Below the pieces are notes generated by a model. The model did not search any database and was not told where the DNA came from. It saw nothing but the letters and a program-made list of their open reading frames with translations. A program made the position numbers and the translations under genes. Shown here in pieces: positions 34,149 to 47,286 of a DNA stretch of 64,000 nt (the first letter of the stretch is position 1; each line of letters begins with the position of its first letter). The stretch is from Xylona heveae TC161 (taxonomy: Eukaryota; Ascomycota; Xylonomycetes; Xylonales; Xylonaceae), in assembly GCF_001619985.1 (NCBI RefSeq), contig NW_017264202.1:310001-374000 (forward strand), in the 5' to 3' direction.

Positions 34149-37100
34149 CTAAAGGTTATTTTCTTTCTTGAACTTGTCCCATGCTTCGTTTAGTGTGCTG
34201 AATACTGCCGCGCTGATCATTCTTTGCTCGGTCGTAGCGGATGTGGAGAGCTATTGAAAATTTAGTGACATACCTATGCGATGAACGACAAATGCATATA
34301 CGGGCTGAGGACGTGAAAATGAACAGAAACAGAAGAGAGTGTACCGAACCCACCTTGTCAGGATGAACCTTGGCAATGCCTTTCATGTAAGCAATCTTGA
34401 CTTTGTTAGGCATAACAAGCTCGTGCATTCCGACCTTTTTCCAACCCGCTTCTGGCCAGAGAACTGTGTCGAGACTGCCAATTAGTGCGCGGAGATTGTC
34501 CTGCTTCCCTCCTCGCCAAGCTAATATCCGAGCCTCGACTTGATCGGCCAGGGCAAATTTCTCATCGTCAGCCTTTTCAGCAGCTGCATTGGCAGCGCGC
34601 AGCAGATTGACTGCTGCGCTAGGTTTCGCAGGTAACGTTGAAGGGCGTGCGACAGGAGTTCCCGCGCTTGATGCCGCGGCCCGCCTGGGGGCTACAGCTG
34701 GAGCAGATGGTCTCGAAGACGATCTCGAGGAACCGGCATCACCCCCAAGGGCCTTGTCGCATCTGTTTCGGCCCTGGATGCTAGTAGCGCCTCCAACACC
34801 AACTGCAACTGCTTCCCGCCAAATACTTCCTGCTTCCTTCCATCGCTCCATCTGCTCCAGCGCCTCAGCTTTGCGCATGAGGGCCTTGCCATAAAATTCT
34901 GCCATGTCCTTATGGGCTTCACCATTGCCAAGATCGATTGTCTCGCCCGCACCGCGAGATACTCCGATAATGGATAGAGCCAGATCTGCATCGGCCACGG
35001 AGGCTTTCGGATCGCCAATCTTGAGATTAGTCAGGGCACGATTACAAAGAACAATAATCGCGATAGGATGAGTCTGAGGAAGAGGTGATAAAGCTCGAGA
35101 ATAGGACTCATGAGCTAATGCATAATCTCCACGCTTGAATGCGTCGGTGCCTTTTCCACGATGAGCTGCTGAATCTGAGATTACCTGCGGAGAGATCTGG
35201 GGGATTTGGCGAGGTAGTGCTTTGGGCCGAGTGGGAAGAGGTGTGGAGGTTCGAGTAGAACTTGACGAAGATGCTGTAGTGCCAGCAGTGCTCTTTTGTA
35301 GGAATGGATTATTGGACTGAAGCGGGGGTGGGGTGGCGGTTGGTGCGGAAGCTTTGGATCTGGCACCACCACTGCCGAGAAGATCCGGCTCCTCAGCCTC
35401 GACTTTTGGCGCGGCTTTCCTGCGTCTGGCCGGGCTAATATATGCCTGCGCTGATTGTTCTTCTACAGCTTGGCGGCTAAGTTTTGAAGCCGGTCGCCGC
35501 TCCTGGCGTTGTTGTAGAAATCGTGGCTGCGACGGTAGCGGTTCGGAGCGTACGTCCCGAGCTGCAGGTGCTTTTGTTTCATGCTCCAAGCTTGGAGAAG
35601 CCGATCTAGCCTCAGCACGTCGGGTATATGGAGCGTTTGTTCTGCTTTGAGGCCTCGAATCACCCGATTCCAGCATTAAAGCCTCGTCAGTCATGTTTTT
35701 CTGCAAGACAGGGTTCGGCCGAGGTGGTAAACCGTCCGGCTTGCCATTGTCTGCACGACTAGAATGCTCTCTTTGGCCCTGGTGACGAGAAGGTACTTTC
35801 TTATGCATTTGGGCTTCTATTTGTGCGTCTCTCATCCATTTTGGCTGGCTCGGATCCGTCTCATGATGGAAATCTGCAACGGCCGCTTGTACCCTTCTTT
35901 GGCCAGTTTTCCATAGTGTATTGGCAGATTTGAAAAGACTCACACCAATCTCTGATGCGTATTGCGCAATATCTTTATCACTTTCGCCGGGGGTGTTGTC
36001 CCCAGAGACTCGTTGCGCCGGGCTGCCCCGGCGTTCGGGTTTCATCCAGGCGGGCATGGACGCAGTCTCCCGTCCATCCCTATGTCTTCGTTCAACATCC
36101 GTCTCTCTTTCTGTAGAGCGATTATCCTGCCTTGCAGAACGGGTCCGTGACTCTGGCTTTTGAAGAGTCTTCTGTCGTGCCTCCTCATGTGCCTTGTTCA
36201 GAAGCCAGCCTACAGCCGATTGTATGTCATTACCTGTCGCTTCAACGGCCTGTCTTGCCTTTTTGGCTGGGAAACCCATATCGACAAGCTCTGCTACCTC
36301 TCTATCCAGCCCACTTGCTGGCAGCGGCGGCTCGCCTTCATGCTCTTCCTCCTCACGTACCGGTGGCGGGCTTTGTTTCTTTGGTGGAACTAGCTCGGAA
36401 ACCGGTTTTCCGAGTAGCCCCAAGACATCATCATCGTCATTACCGCCACCTGCCTGGACAGGTGTTGCCGCTGTTTGGCGCTCCTGCCTTGTGGGATGAC
36501 CTAAACCAAAAGGGTCATCATCGTCGGCGTTGAGTAGATTAGAATGGGCAGACCACTCAGCCTGGCCAGGCGAGGCTCGACTAATTGATGCGTCTGCAGG
36601 ACTTGCAGAGGTTTCAGGCGGAGGGGGAAAATGACTTGATGCGTCAACAGGAGCAGCGGAGGAAAAAGCCGCAAGCAAATCACCATCAGCAGCGGCTGAA
36701 TGGATTGTCTCCCGCTTGTCCCCGTTGAGTGTTGCCAGCGGCATCTGTGTCAAAGATGGTATATTTGCGGCTGAGAGAGGTGTCCCAGATGATGCTGGCG
36801 GCGTGTGGATCGAGGCTGCAGTTGACGTTGGTGTCCCTTTTCCGCTCTCCAGAGTACTCCAGAATTGATTATCGACCCCGAAGTGAGCATCATAAAGCTT
36901 CCTCTGCTCTGCATCATCCTTTGCCTTTTGTTCCTGCAGACGCTTTTGTCGCTCCTGCAAAGAAAGATTATTGGGAGACTTCGATCGGCCAAAGGATACT
37001 AAGTTCGAGAAGCTGTCGTTGACAGGAGTATTTGACTTTGTAGAGGAAGCGGTGCCGGTAGAAAGGCCAGTTCGACTACCGGAAGCTAAGTTTGACAAGG

Positions 37101-37236
37101 GAGTCGATCTACCCGACATAGCAGGAGGCGGGGTTGGTCTGCTGACGCCATACAGAGCTCCAAAATTGGTCGTGTTGGGCTTGTTGGAATCATTCAATGA
37201 GCCGGCCTTCCAACTAAGGCCCGCAAGATCGTCCAT
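34149..37236 (-). CDS. SWA2: auxilin-like UBA-TPR-J protein (Swa2 type)
   Basis: Exons are 37236-34354 and 34250-34149, giving 994 residues. The start is the ATG of MDDLAGLSWKAG; the frame is open further up but without conservation. The N-terminal third is Ser/Pro/Thr-rich with DPFGL-type clathrin or adaptor-binding motifs. A UBA domain follows (about 335-378: VAELVDMGFPAKKARQAVEA), then a basic disordered region, a TPR region (about 700-830: KGTDAFKRGDYALAHESYSR) and a C-terminal auxilin J domain with HELVMPNKVKIAYMKGIAKVHPDK. The HPD triad is intact and the intron falls straight after its Lys. The ending STLNEAWDKFKKENNL is typical. Swa2/auxilin recruits Hsp70 to strip clathrin from vesicles. 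It is longer than yeast Swa2 (668), as is usual in filamentous fungi. Confidence 0.9.
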
Positions 37237-39880
37237 TATTGAAACAATTGGGGGTACGGTCAATAGGAAAAAGAGATTTGGTCTATCATGGATGTAAATG
37301 ATTGAATTATAGTGATAAATACGATAGGTCAGCTCGACATGACTCAAATAGAGACGGTGCAAATGCGCCCTTGGATTGGAATTAAATGATGTTGACAATC
37401 ATAGTCCTGTACACCTTTGGGCTCTGACGTTGGACGCCGAAGGACAACGGCAGTCCATTTATGCCAAAGATGCAGAATGCTTTTCAAGACACGCAAACCT
37501 TACTGCTCGAATTAGATCATTACTGCAAGGAGAATAGAAGGACAAGATGCGAAATGAATTTGCCTCTTTTTGATGTTGTCTTATTGTCCACAAGACCGCA
37601 TTACGCTGCTCCTCTCATTAATCGTATTTTCGTCGTAAAAGAAGCTTCGGCATAAGCTATGACCTCGACCGCATTCGGAGTCAGGGGGGCCCTGACAATT
37701 AATCATTTTAAAGTGCTTCTCTGCTTAGTACATGGCGATATTGAGACAAGTACGCGTCCAGGGAACTAAATGGAAATGCAACCTCAACGAACTTTATGGA
37801 GGAACGGCCAGCCCCATGTAGGGTTGCAATATCTTCGAAGAATAATTTTGATTCTAAAAGGATCGACGATGGGGCCAAAGCACAGAACCCATCACTAATC
37901 ACATGCAGTGAAACGGTTGCCCCGCCGCATTGAGTCTCCTCCCTATCAATTATTCCGCTCCAAATCGAAGTCATAAACGCGCGTTGAATGTATGGCATAT
38001 ATAAATTCCCAAAGCTATAGCCACTTCAACGTTTCTCCTGAATTATACTCTGGAGACGATCACTACGGAGTTTCTTCCGCGATCCTTATCCGCGATCACA
38101 CCATGCCATTGATTCAAATTCCATCTTCTCACTTCCCAGAAGAGACAGGTCGAAATTTCGAGTGGGACTAAGGTTTGCCAGCTTTGGCTCTTGCTTTTCG
38201 GACTATTGAGGGTTCCCAGCTCAGTACAAATGGCAAGGCCGCGAAGGGGTTTCGGTCGAGAGCTTCTTCCTCAGTGCACGTTGCCGACCGATTTGCGCGA
38301 TCACCGCCGCCTTACCCGCGAAAAATTTTCAAATCAAGGGCTATTGGCAAGCCGTAAGACCGCGTTGTGATCCTTTTGGATCTGAATGGTCCACGTTGTC
38401 GCAAAGAAGCTGCCCACAGAATTCTGAGCTCCTGAGATGAGATGGTCTTTGCGATTTATATATAGTTGTAAGCTCCCAAACAACAGTAGCTGCATCCCAT
38501 AATCTTTCGCAGCGAATTGGAGCTTGCAATTCGCAGGACACGATCAAGCTGAAGAGAGGTCGCGTGTGGGCCGCCAATGGTCATGGACAGCAACCCCCGT
38601 CTTCCGGTCCGATGTGGTGATTTGTGGTGCCGAACGCTCCACTTTGGCCAAAGTTGCGGGCGGCCAGAACTAGGCCAAGCCCCTCCAAGAATGCATGCTC
38701 CTTCAATGCCCCACGACCATGCTGGGCCGTACTCCATTCTACCAAGCGTGTGCCGCTGTTGTTCTTTGACTGCAGTACTCGGTGGATCCCGGTAGAGAAT
38801 CGGTACCAATTTAACCCCCTGACTAGCCTAAGTGCCGCCGACAGCTCGGAAGGGTGTCTGGCTATAGCTAAGGCCTGGAAGGCGTTGGTGGCTCGGAATA
38901 ATGGCAACGACGACCGACTACAGACCCGCGGCATCCAATTGCCTAGATCGAAAAGGGTCCCCTTTGGTCCCTGGTTCGGAAATCAGGGCCGGTGCTACTG
39001 GTCGGACGAGGTCTGTAGCATCGATCGGACAGTGCAATCAGAGAGAAGCATGAAGATTTTGAACGGCTCTCTAGACCCTTGATGCTTATGGGTTTTCTTC
39101 GGATCCTTGGATCCTTTGACGCTTGGTTTTCTGGTTGCTAATCGCTCGATCCCGCATCTCTCATCCCTGAATCTTGTAAATTATCCTTTCGCTGGTGCGC
39201 TTGGTGGATTTCTCTCCCCTGTCCTTTTTTTCAATGGTTCCTGCAGCGAGAGGCCCCCTCTTCTCTCGACGGGAGCGACTAAGACCTCGATAAATGATTA
39301 GCGGGGAAACGCACAGAGATCAGAAGATGAGTGGATGATCAAGTAACTCCGGATAGCTCATGTATTTGGCCGCGATTGTTCGAGGGATAATAGTACGTAG
39401 TATAGTGGTAATAATAAGAAGGAGACTTGCACCTGTCTGCAATTGCCCGTCGGTCTGCACCCCCCGGATCGTCTTAAACTTCTTTCTTCGCTCTCTATCT
39501 CAAGATTTGTTATGTCCATCGTGTTCATGTTCCATTTTGATTCCTTGCCGATTGGTGGTGTTCAAGAGGGAAATCTCGGATAAACTGTCAGCAAGCATAG
39601 CCTGACTTTGATCCTGCACTGCATCAAGAAAAATTGAAAAGTCGAGGAGTGCGATTAAGGGTCTCGACCCAGTGAAAGCCCAATCCTCGCCACAGCCAAC
39701 AGCGTACTTGGTCTCCTTTGTCGCCATTGCGAGCTCGTTCTGAAGATCCCATTCGAAAAAAAAATAAACGCATTACAACGCCCCGCAGGACCAATCCCAG
39801 CACATCTTTCCTGTCCAGCAGATTGTGGTGCAGTATTGTAGGAAAGTTAGACGAGAGAGGGAAGAAAGCGCAAATCTACA
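37237..39880. other. 2.6-kb gap
   Basis: The left end holds the SWA2 promoter and the last 150 bp the leader of URC4. Two overlapping open frames, 38624-39082 (+) and 38581-38934 (-), have no family motif. Codon use looks random. I see no tRNA, inverted terminal repeat or transposase. It is unexplained. Confidence 0.5.
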
Positions 39881-41589
39881 ATGGGTATTTTTGGACGGAA
39901 GCAGCACCGCCCTCCCATTGTCGTTGATCACAATGGCGTGGATTCCCGCAAAGTCAACAGACCAGTCAAGCCATCAGAGCAGTTGAGACTGGCGGCCGGT
40001 AGTCCAACGTCACCGTTTGCTTCGACACCCACGATCATCCCTGACACTCCGCTCCCTAAGCCACCAGATCCGGCAGTGGATCCAGTGGCTTATTTGCGAA
40101 GCCTTCACTCTGTCAGAGACAGAGCTAAATTCGTGCTCGAAAAGGCTCGACAGAACCAACTTTCGCACTTTACGGTAGACACATCCAAATTCCGGGATAC
40201 CGCTGCATACATTGTCTCCATAATTAAGGCATGTTAGGAACCCTTGCCGAAGACCTCGTGTCAGAATTTGGCAAATGAACCATTATGGCTGACTGGAAAT
40301 TTTTTGCTGCAGAGGGATTATGCCCCAGACTACGAATCGATTCCTCCTCATGGATGTTGGCAACACTTTGAAGCTGGAGGACGACCACGAGTGGACCAGC
40401 TGCTCCAGTCATGGCCCTCAACCGTGGATGCGCAAGAACGAACCCGGCGCTTGGTGGACCTATTTACCATATCAGTCTTGCTTGATGCAGGGGCAGGGAC
40501 TCGTTGGCAATATCGAAGTAAGGAATCTGGCAAAATTTTCCGGCGGAGCGAAGGTCTAGCAGTCGCTAGCTTAGAGATGTTCAAAGCCGGGATGTTCAGC
40601 AGCGACGCAAATGAACCTTTTCAAGTAGATGGTCCTGGGCTTCGAAAACTCACTCCGCAGACCCTTGCAAAGGGTCTACAAGTCTCCGAGGATAACCCTA
40701 TCGTCGGATTGGAAGGTCGTACGGGCCTTTTGATTCGATTAGCTGCTGCTTTGGAGAATCAAGAATTGTTTGGTGTTGAGGCTCGACCGGGGAGTATGCT
40801 TGGTATGAGCCTTTCTATGCATCTTTCTGCTATTTTGTCCAGCTTGCTGACAGGGTTCAGACTATCTTCTTTCACATCCCACAACACAAGCGACAGCTAT
40901 TCCCATAGTTCCGCTTCCCACTCTTTGGTCTGTCCTTATGGACGGCTTCGCTCCTATTTGGCCAACTGGCCGTACGCAGATTGATGGAGTGTCATTAGGC
41001 GACGCCTGGCCATGCTCATCCATGCCGTCACATCCATCCCAGCCATGGGAGAACATCTCGCCCTTCCATAAGCTCACACAATGGCTGGCTTATTCGCTGA
41101 TGGAACCAATGTCCAAATTACTTCACATTCACTTCTCAGGCCGACAGCTGTTAACAGCATTACCTGAATATCGCAACGGCGGGCTTCTCATCGATACCGG
41201 CCTTTTAACTCTTCGCGCCGATGACGCCAAACGGGGTATTGCTGCCTATCATCATAATGCCAAGTTACAGGGACAACCCAGTATGGAGGTTGTTCCTCTG
41301 TTCGCTGCAGATGACGATGTTATTGTGGAGTGGCGAGCGTTGACGGTAGGATTCATGGACGAGTTGTTGATCGAAGTCAACAAACTTCTCGGCTTCCCCA
41401 AGGGCGAAGGACTCAGCTTGACGCAGATGCTTGAAGCAGGCACATGGAAGGTAAGGCAGAAGAGCGGGCTCCATCTACATGACCAATGATCTGACCGGAA
41501 AACAGGGCGGCCGAGAATTGGCTGAAGTCTCACGTCCAAACACCAAAGAACCCCCGATTTCTATAATTTCGGACGGCACCCTCTTTTAG
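39881..41589 (+). CDS. URC4: uracil catabolism protein 4 (DUF1688)
   Basis: Exons are 39881-40228, 40313-40802, 40861-41450 and 41506-41589, giving 503 residues. The first intron appears to be a GC-AG intron: AAG/GCATGT at the donor and GCAG/AGG at the acceptor restore the conserved IIKRDYAPDYESIPPHGCWQHF. The protein matches the DUF1688 family: HFEAGGRPRVDQLL, LLDAGAGTRWQYRSKESG, RSEGLAVASLEMFKAGMFSS, GLEGRTGLLIRLAAAL, WSVLMDGFAPIWP and a C-terminal NGGLLIDTGLLTLR. Urc4 is needed for growth on uracil as nitrogen source by the URC pathway described in Lachancea kluyveri; its chemical step is not settled. Other URC genes are not visible nearby. Identity is firm, the first junction slightly less so. 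Confidence 0.9.
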
Positions 41590-43878
41590 AAAAGATACCC
41601 TCAACTTGCATTGGAGCATCTTCGATTTATTCATGTTATATAACTTTCGTGTTCACTTCAATTCTCTATGTACGACGTCATGATACGAAATTTGTTCTTC
41701 GCCTTTCTATTGTCTTTTATATTCTCCCCTTGGACCCCTTCTTCTGCTAGAGGGCTCATCACCCCGCTCGATTTTGTCACCGCTTCAAGCTTTCCATTCA
41801 TTGTATATCCTAGACGTTGCATTGGCTAATCTTTTGCCCTCCTTCTCTGAATGCAACAAAAAGCGTGCATTATGAACCATTGACTGGCGAATCTTCCGCG
41901 TAAATTCAATGACTAGCTTAGAGTTTTGCATTTTCTCTCTCCCTTGATATATAGATTCCACTAGAGTTTACGCTTAATGCTATCTGGAATTATCTTTGTA
42001 AGCGCTGCTTTCAACTGCCAAGCGATTCTTCCATGCAATAGCTCGCAAAGTGAAATGATTCGACAAGAACTGGAGCAGGAGCTCTACGCACTGACCGACG
42101 GTTTGCTCGGGGCGAGACCAGACTACTGAAGAAGGCGAGATTACACGCAAGGATGTGAGGGGTGGTGTTGGTGGTCTGGCCCCACCAAAGTGGGATGTTG
42201 TGTTGTTCTTTCCTCTTTCGTTAAACAATGCATGATCACGAATCACATGACCCACAGCAGCTTTTCCCGCTACTAGCGCTCGGCTACTTGGGCGTTGCTT
42301 CGGAAGATGCCGCCAGCTCACTCGGCAAAAGGGCGCTATTCCGGCAGGGGTCTAGTGTTGATGGACCTGCCTTAATGGCTTTGGTTTCCGAATTAACTAT
42401 CAGCCAGAGCAGTATTGCTGGAATGGGTACTCTATTACTCTGCGAGTACAAAGTAGAGTAGCTCAAGGAATAGGGCGTCTCTACATAGCCAAATAAATAT
42501 TTTGAATTATGATCATCATGCAAATAGTAAGACTAGTCAATTCAAAGACTCGTCCAGTTGACCTCAAAACCTGTATATTCTCTGGAGTTTGTCGAGGTAT
42601 GAGACCCAGGTATGTGCAGAGCGGTGTTGTATGGGTTGTTCTCTGTTGATATGCTGTCTATAGCCCGACATTTTTATCGATGGGAACAGATTTTCAATTA
42701 GAGTATCGACAGAAAATAAATGTGGTCGTGTTGTATAAAGTGCTACGTTGTGGATGTTTACTTCCATGTCTCAAGGACCTCAGATGCATACTACACTCGG
42801 GCAGGATTAGACCTTGCAAACCAATCGATATCATTTTGTGCCTATCGAATATTACTCGAGATTTTGTGAGTTAGACAGGTACCTGGGTCTAGGATCTACC
42901 TACCAGGTAGTTTAGGTGAATACCGCTACCATAAGCTTGCATTACTCCTCGCTCTCTTCCACTCCTAGAAAAGAAATCTTTCTGATTTGGCAATCATGCT
43001 CGTGCTGAACAGGGTTTTAGATCTAATCAACCTAGCATTTGCAATCGGAGATACGCTGGCGTTCCAGGACGATATTTTGCCATTGGTATGGTTTTCCATG
43101 CTATATCCGATTCTGCCAGGCACGTCATGGTCGTCATGGAACGCTCGTTACGTAAAACGTACGCTCACCGCCTTCGGCTGTCTTCGGTCTACCGCCGGAC
43201 TTGAACCGCCGCCGCCAAAAACTTGCGCTACAATGCAAAATGCAATGACTGGATACGTCTTTGTCGTCACCTCACTTGTTTGACTCAAATTTGCCTTGGC
43301 CGATGCCGGTAAAATTGAGCAGACTTTTGCATTGTCGCTCTTTTGGATTTGCTCTACTATTAGCGCTCGTTGTGCGTGGGCTTCAATATTTGGCAAACGA
43401 CCATTAAGTTCGACTTTACGAAGCACATTTAACAGCGTCATCTTCCCATCGGTACCGCAATTGCTCTATTGGCGCACTCGAAAGAATTACGCGCAGAGAT
43501 TGCATTGATGTTCATCGATCGCTTCGACGCATAATATTATTAGGAACCGAGGCATTTGGGCCTTTACCTGTTCGCTAGAAATTGCCCAAGCTTCTGTTGA
43601 AACGGTGGATCTGGCACACTCGGCGCTTACCATTACCAGCGCTTGACATCTTGAAATCAACAGATTCAGAATCAAAGAGGATCTTGCCCTGCGAGGGTTG
43701 GGTGGCAACGACCGAACCGGATCCTTTTTGTGAGACGAAAAGCACAGCCAGTTCGTGTGTTCGCAGACAAACGCATCGTTATACTGGACAATTGATACGC
43801 TGCAACATCAAAGTGCTGCGTAAACGTGGCGGAGATAATAGTTTTATTCAGCACCGGCAACATTGAATTGCCGGCATC
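41590..43878. other. 2.3-kb gap
   Basis: The URC4 3' flank is followed by DNA with no recognisable gene. Near 42870-42920 there are degenerate ACCTACC/AGGTAG repeats. Frames at 42987-43283 (+) and 43148-43441 (-) overlap each other and show no family motif. A tRNA-like T-arm motif near 43200 lacks the rest of a cloverleaf. Confidence 0.5.
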
Positions 43879-45409
43879 ATGTTTCCGCCATCACAAGGCA
43901 TAAATCTGGACATTGAGGCCCTCAGTGGGATTTGTGGGTAAGAGCATTTCCATAAGGCATTGAATATGACCAGGCAGTGGAATTGATCATTTATAACTAA
44001 CATTTCCAGATCTGTATCCATTGCCTGCTGGGTGGTCGTCTTCTCGCCTCAGATAGTCGAAAACTTCCGGCGTGGCTCGACTGAGGGTCTATCACTCTTA
44101 TTCATCATCGTCTGGCTCGCCGGCGATGTCTTTAACATCCTTGGAGCAGTCTTGCAAGGCGTATTACCTACAATGGTGAGTGTCTCATTCTCAGCACGCA
44201 TCTTTTTCCAACAGTCTGCCCTCTTCAATCCTTTCATACTCAAAAGCCATATCCTCGACATCAATGCATTTGCAATCTAACAAACATACGCAGATCATTC
44301 TTGCGGTGTATTACACTCTAGCCGACATTGTGCTATTAGCACAATGCTTCTACTACCGCGGCTGGCGTCTAGGTGGCGGTAGGCCTAGCTCTCCATCTCC
44401 TCCGCCCTCGCTTTCAGAAGCCGCTCCCTCCACCGCTCCCACCAACGGTATCAGCGGCCCCAGCGCAGGCACGCCAGACGAAACATCTGCTCTCTTGTAC
44501 GACAATGCCCACCGCCGCACCTCCGGCCCAACCCCATCCCAATCTCATTCGCGCACTCGCCGCCCCTCGCTCTCCCACCTCACAAACGTCGACGGCACGC
44601 ACCTTTCTCCCGTTACCCCCCTCCTCGACCCGCCCAAGCCCACCGACCCCCCTGCCACACGCAACATCCAACCCGCATCGACGTTCCAAACCATTGTCTC
44701 CAACACTTTCGTCATCGTCATGGTCTGCGCCGCCGGCGTGTTCGGATGGTGGGTCAGCAACGCCCGGTCCCGCGGCCGCAACGACATGCCCGACGACGAC
44801 AGCAGCGTGTCCGACCCCAATGACGCCCTGTCCTTTAGCATTCTCGGCCAAGTATTCGGCTACTTCTGCGCCGCTCTCTATCTCGGCTCCCGCATCCCCC
44901 AGATCCTGCTCAATTACCGCCGCAAATCCACCGAGGGCGTCTCCATGCTCTTCTTCCTCTTTGCGTGTATTGGAAACCTGACCTATGTTTTGAGCATTTT
45001 TGCCTATTCCCCGCGCTGCTACAAGTTTCATAAAGCCACCGGACCCGCAGGCGTAGGTTCTATTGGAGGTTCTATTGGAGGTTTTGTTGGAGGCTCCGTC
45101 GGAGGCCAGGCCGGAGCCCAAGACACAACTGGACTGGGAGGACTATCCAACCACCCTCTCACCGACCAAGGCTACTTCGCCCCCCGCCGCTGCCACGACG
45201 GCGAAGCAGCGGCCATATACGCGCGCTACATGCTCGTCAATCTATCCTGGCTGCTCGGCAGCTTCGGCACGCTCGTGCTGGACATGTGTATCTTTGTGCA
45301 GTTTTTCATGTATCGCAAGCCCGACGACTCGGATGACGAGTGGAGCGTCGGTGGATCTTCAGAAGAAGAAGACTCCGAACGGGGACGAAGAGTAGCAGCG
45401 AGTGGATGA
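43879..45409 (+). CDS. vacuolar PQ-loop amino acid transporter (Ypq type)
   Basis: Exons are 43879-43937, 44010-44175 and 44294-45409, giving 446 residues with clear branch sites (CTAAC in both introns). It is a seven-helix PQ-loop protein of the Ypq1-3 / PQLC2 / Stm1 group, which exports cationic amino acids from vacuoles or lysosomes. The first PQ motif is VVVFSPQIVENFRRGSTEGLS, the second SRIPQILLNYRRKSTEGVSM, each with its proline-glutamine pair. Between them is a Ser/Pro/Thr-rich cytosolic loop of about 110 residues, normal in filamentous fungi. A Gly/Val repeat (SIGGSIGGFVGGSVGG) lies in the loop after helix 6. The tail is acidic. Which yeast paralogue it matches cannot be fixed by eye. 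Confidence 0.9.
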
Positions 45410-46434
45410 TATATTTTTCTTCCGTTTCCTTTTTTTGCCACCCCTTTTTTGTTCCGTGTTCGTGTTTCCTTTTTTTCTTTCTCTTTTTCTTTTATCCCGG
45501 GGGGTTTTTTTTTTCTTTTTCTTTCTCTTTTTATTTTCTTTTCCTCTCTCAATATTATATATATGCGTATACACCTATAGTCATGTCGTGCACTGTACAA
45601 AGACTGTTCTTTCTCTCTCTTTCTATTCGAGTCGTATTATTTGCGTCGTGAATCTATTGACGCCACGAAAAATTCTTTCCTTTTTTTTGTGGATGGTGAA
45701 AAAAGTGGAAGGATGTTGATGGACGGACTGCTTTGTGTGCGGTGATAACGTGGATAACGTGAGATGGATATTTGGTCTCGCACGACAACATGGCAACGTC
45801 AGAGGATGTATGATGATGATGAGTAGTATACTTATATGGGATATGTACATGTACACAAGGCAGTGTATATACGAAATATATGCCAAGAAACGTACCTAAC
45901 GAAATAGGAAGAAGTGTGTAGACATGTTAAAAAATATAAAGATATATAAAGAAATGTCAAGAAAATGCAATACATTTTAATATAAGAAGATGTGACTATG
46001 TAAAGGGATATCATAAAAATTTTCTTGCGCAGAACTTTGTAAAAGTGACACATGGTTACTTCAACAGCCGGTGGTATGAAATGTGGCTCCTCCCATGATG
46101 GTGAATAAATACGGTACGTTTGTATGATGAGAAGAGCGGTGTCTGGCAGGGTTGGTGACAAGGCTGTGATCGTATGCTTTTGGAATGGATACCCGTCCTG
46201 TTTCTCCCCCATCTAGACGGAAATTGTCGTAAGTCGTCGTGCATGTACTCGGTATTGGAATAAGAAACGACATGCATGTCCAGTTCAGCTCCCTCTCTTG
46301 TCAAATGGAAGTATCAACTGGAGTCTTTCCGAGGGGATGCGCTGTACTATCCACTCCCGTTTCTGTCGTCCTCCCCAAGCGTCTTACGGCCAAACCTCGG
46401 AAAAAAGGAATTGAGACCAATTCCTTATCAAGGT
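45410..46434. other. convergent spacer PQ-loop gene / YAR1
   Basis: Straight after the PQ-loop stop codon comes about 140 bp of nearly pure T/C (45415-45555), then AT-rich DNA with TATA runs. It is probably the 3' untranslated region and terminators of both genes. No gene seen. Confidence 0.6.
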
Positions 46435-47286
46435 TCAAGGCTGATTGATGTCGATTTTCTTGACCTTGTCCTCGACAGAAGACACGTTTTCCTCTTGTCG
46501 TTCTTTACCCTTGCCTTTCCCTTCCGTCGTCTCAGTCTCTTCCTGCTTCTGCGCCTCGTCCACCGTTCCAGCCTTTGAGCTTTCTTCACCATTATCCTCG
46601 CCTTCTTCCTCATCCATGCCCTCACCGGCCGCCGTCTTGGCTAGCAACCATCCCACCACCTCGTCTTTTCCGCCGCGCTCAGCTTCAAACACGGCGTCCA
46701 GTCCAGCGTTATTCATGATGCCCACGTCTGCGCCGGCGTCCACGAGCGCTTTTACGGTCTCGAGGTGTCCGTTCACTGCGGCCCAGTGCAATGGCGTGTT
46801 TCCGGAAGAGTTGCGGTGAGCGAGCACTGCCTTGCGCTCCTCGGAGGTTTCGGGCAGGAGGGCGAGGACGGATGTCACGAGTTCTGTAGATTTTTTTTGG
46901 TTAGTTTCGAGGACAGTGTTCAGTTTTGAAACATTTGAGATCGTATTAGTCTTGAAAGGTAAAGATTCACATCTTAAGGAAACATGTAGTGTATAAGAGG
47001 CATATGGTGTATAACAAAAGGACCAGAGAAAGAATAAATGGATGGAAGGGGACGTGGGCATGATATAGGCTTCAAAAAACGTACGAGTAAATCCATTGGC
47101 GGCAGCCATGTGCAGGACGCTGTTGCCAGAGTGCTCATCTCTGGCCTGCGACAGAATGGGCCCCGGCGAAGAAAGTCCCTTGGCAGTAGCCAGTTCCTTG
47201 AGAGTAGAGACCAGGTCGTCTGCCTCGCCGGCGCGGGCAAAGTACAGGAGGTCGTCGATTTCGTCTTCGGTGAGGGTGAAGGACAT
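46435..47286 (-). CDS. YAR1: ankyrin-repeat protein, Yar1-like
   Basis: Exons are 47286-47085 and 46883-46435, giving 216 residues with a 201-nt intron. Yeast Yar1 (200 residues) is a dedicated chaperone of ribosomal protein Rps3 and helps 40S assembly. The layout here is the same: an N-terminal helical segment (TEDEIDDLLYFARAGEADDL), two clear ankyrin repeats (GNSVLHMAAANGF and GNTPLHWAAVNGHLETVKAL, with a third partial repeat), and a highly acidic Glu/Lys tail ending KKIDINQP. Short ankyrin proteins are common, so the match rests on size, repeat spacing and tail. The start is the ATG of MSFTLTEDE. Reasonably sure. Confidence 0.82.
   Translation of the reverse strand: MSFTLTEDEIDDLLYFARAGEADDLVSTLKELATAKGLSSPGPILSQARDEHSGNSVLHMAAANGFTRTFFEAYIMPTSPSIHLFFLWSFCYTPYASYTLHVSLRCESLPFKTNTISNVSKLNTVLETNQKKSTELVTSVLALLPETSEERKAVLAHRNSSGNTPLHWAAVNGHLETVKALVDAGADVGIMNNAGLDAVFEAERGGKDEVVGWLLAKTAAGEGMDEEEGEDNGEESSKAGTVDEAQKQEETETTEGKGKGKERQEENVSSVEDKVKKIDINQP

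Noticed and set aside
38581-39082. Two overlapping frames of 117 and 152 codons in the SWA2-URC4 gap
   Set aside because: They overlap on opposite strands, lack motifs and look random in codon use.
43190-43220. tRNA T-arm-like GGTTCAAGTCC on the minus strand
   Set aside because: No matching acceptor, D or anticodon arm could be folded around it.
44414-45121. 235-codon Gly/Ala-rich frame antisense to the PQ-loop gene
   Set aside because: It arises from the Ser/Pro/Thr codons of the real gene read backwards.
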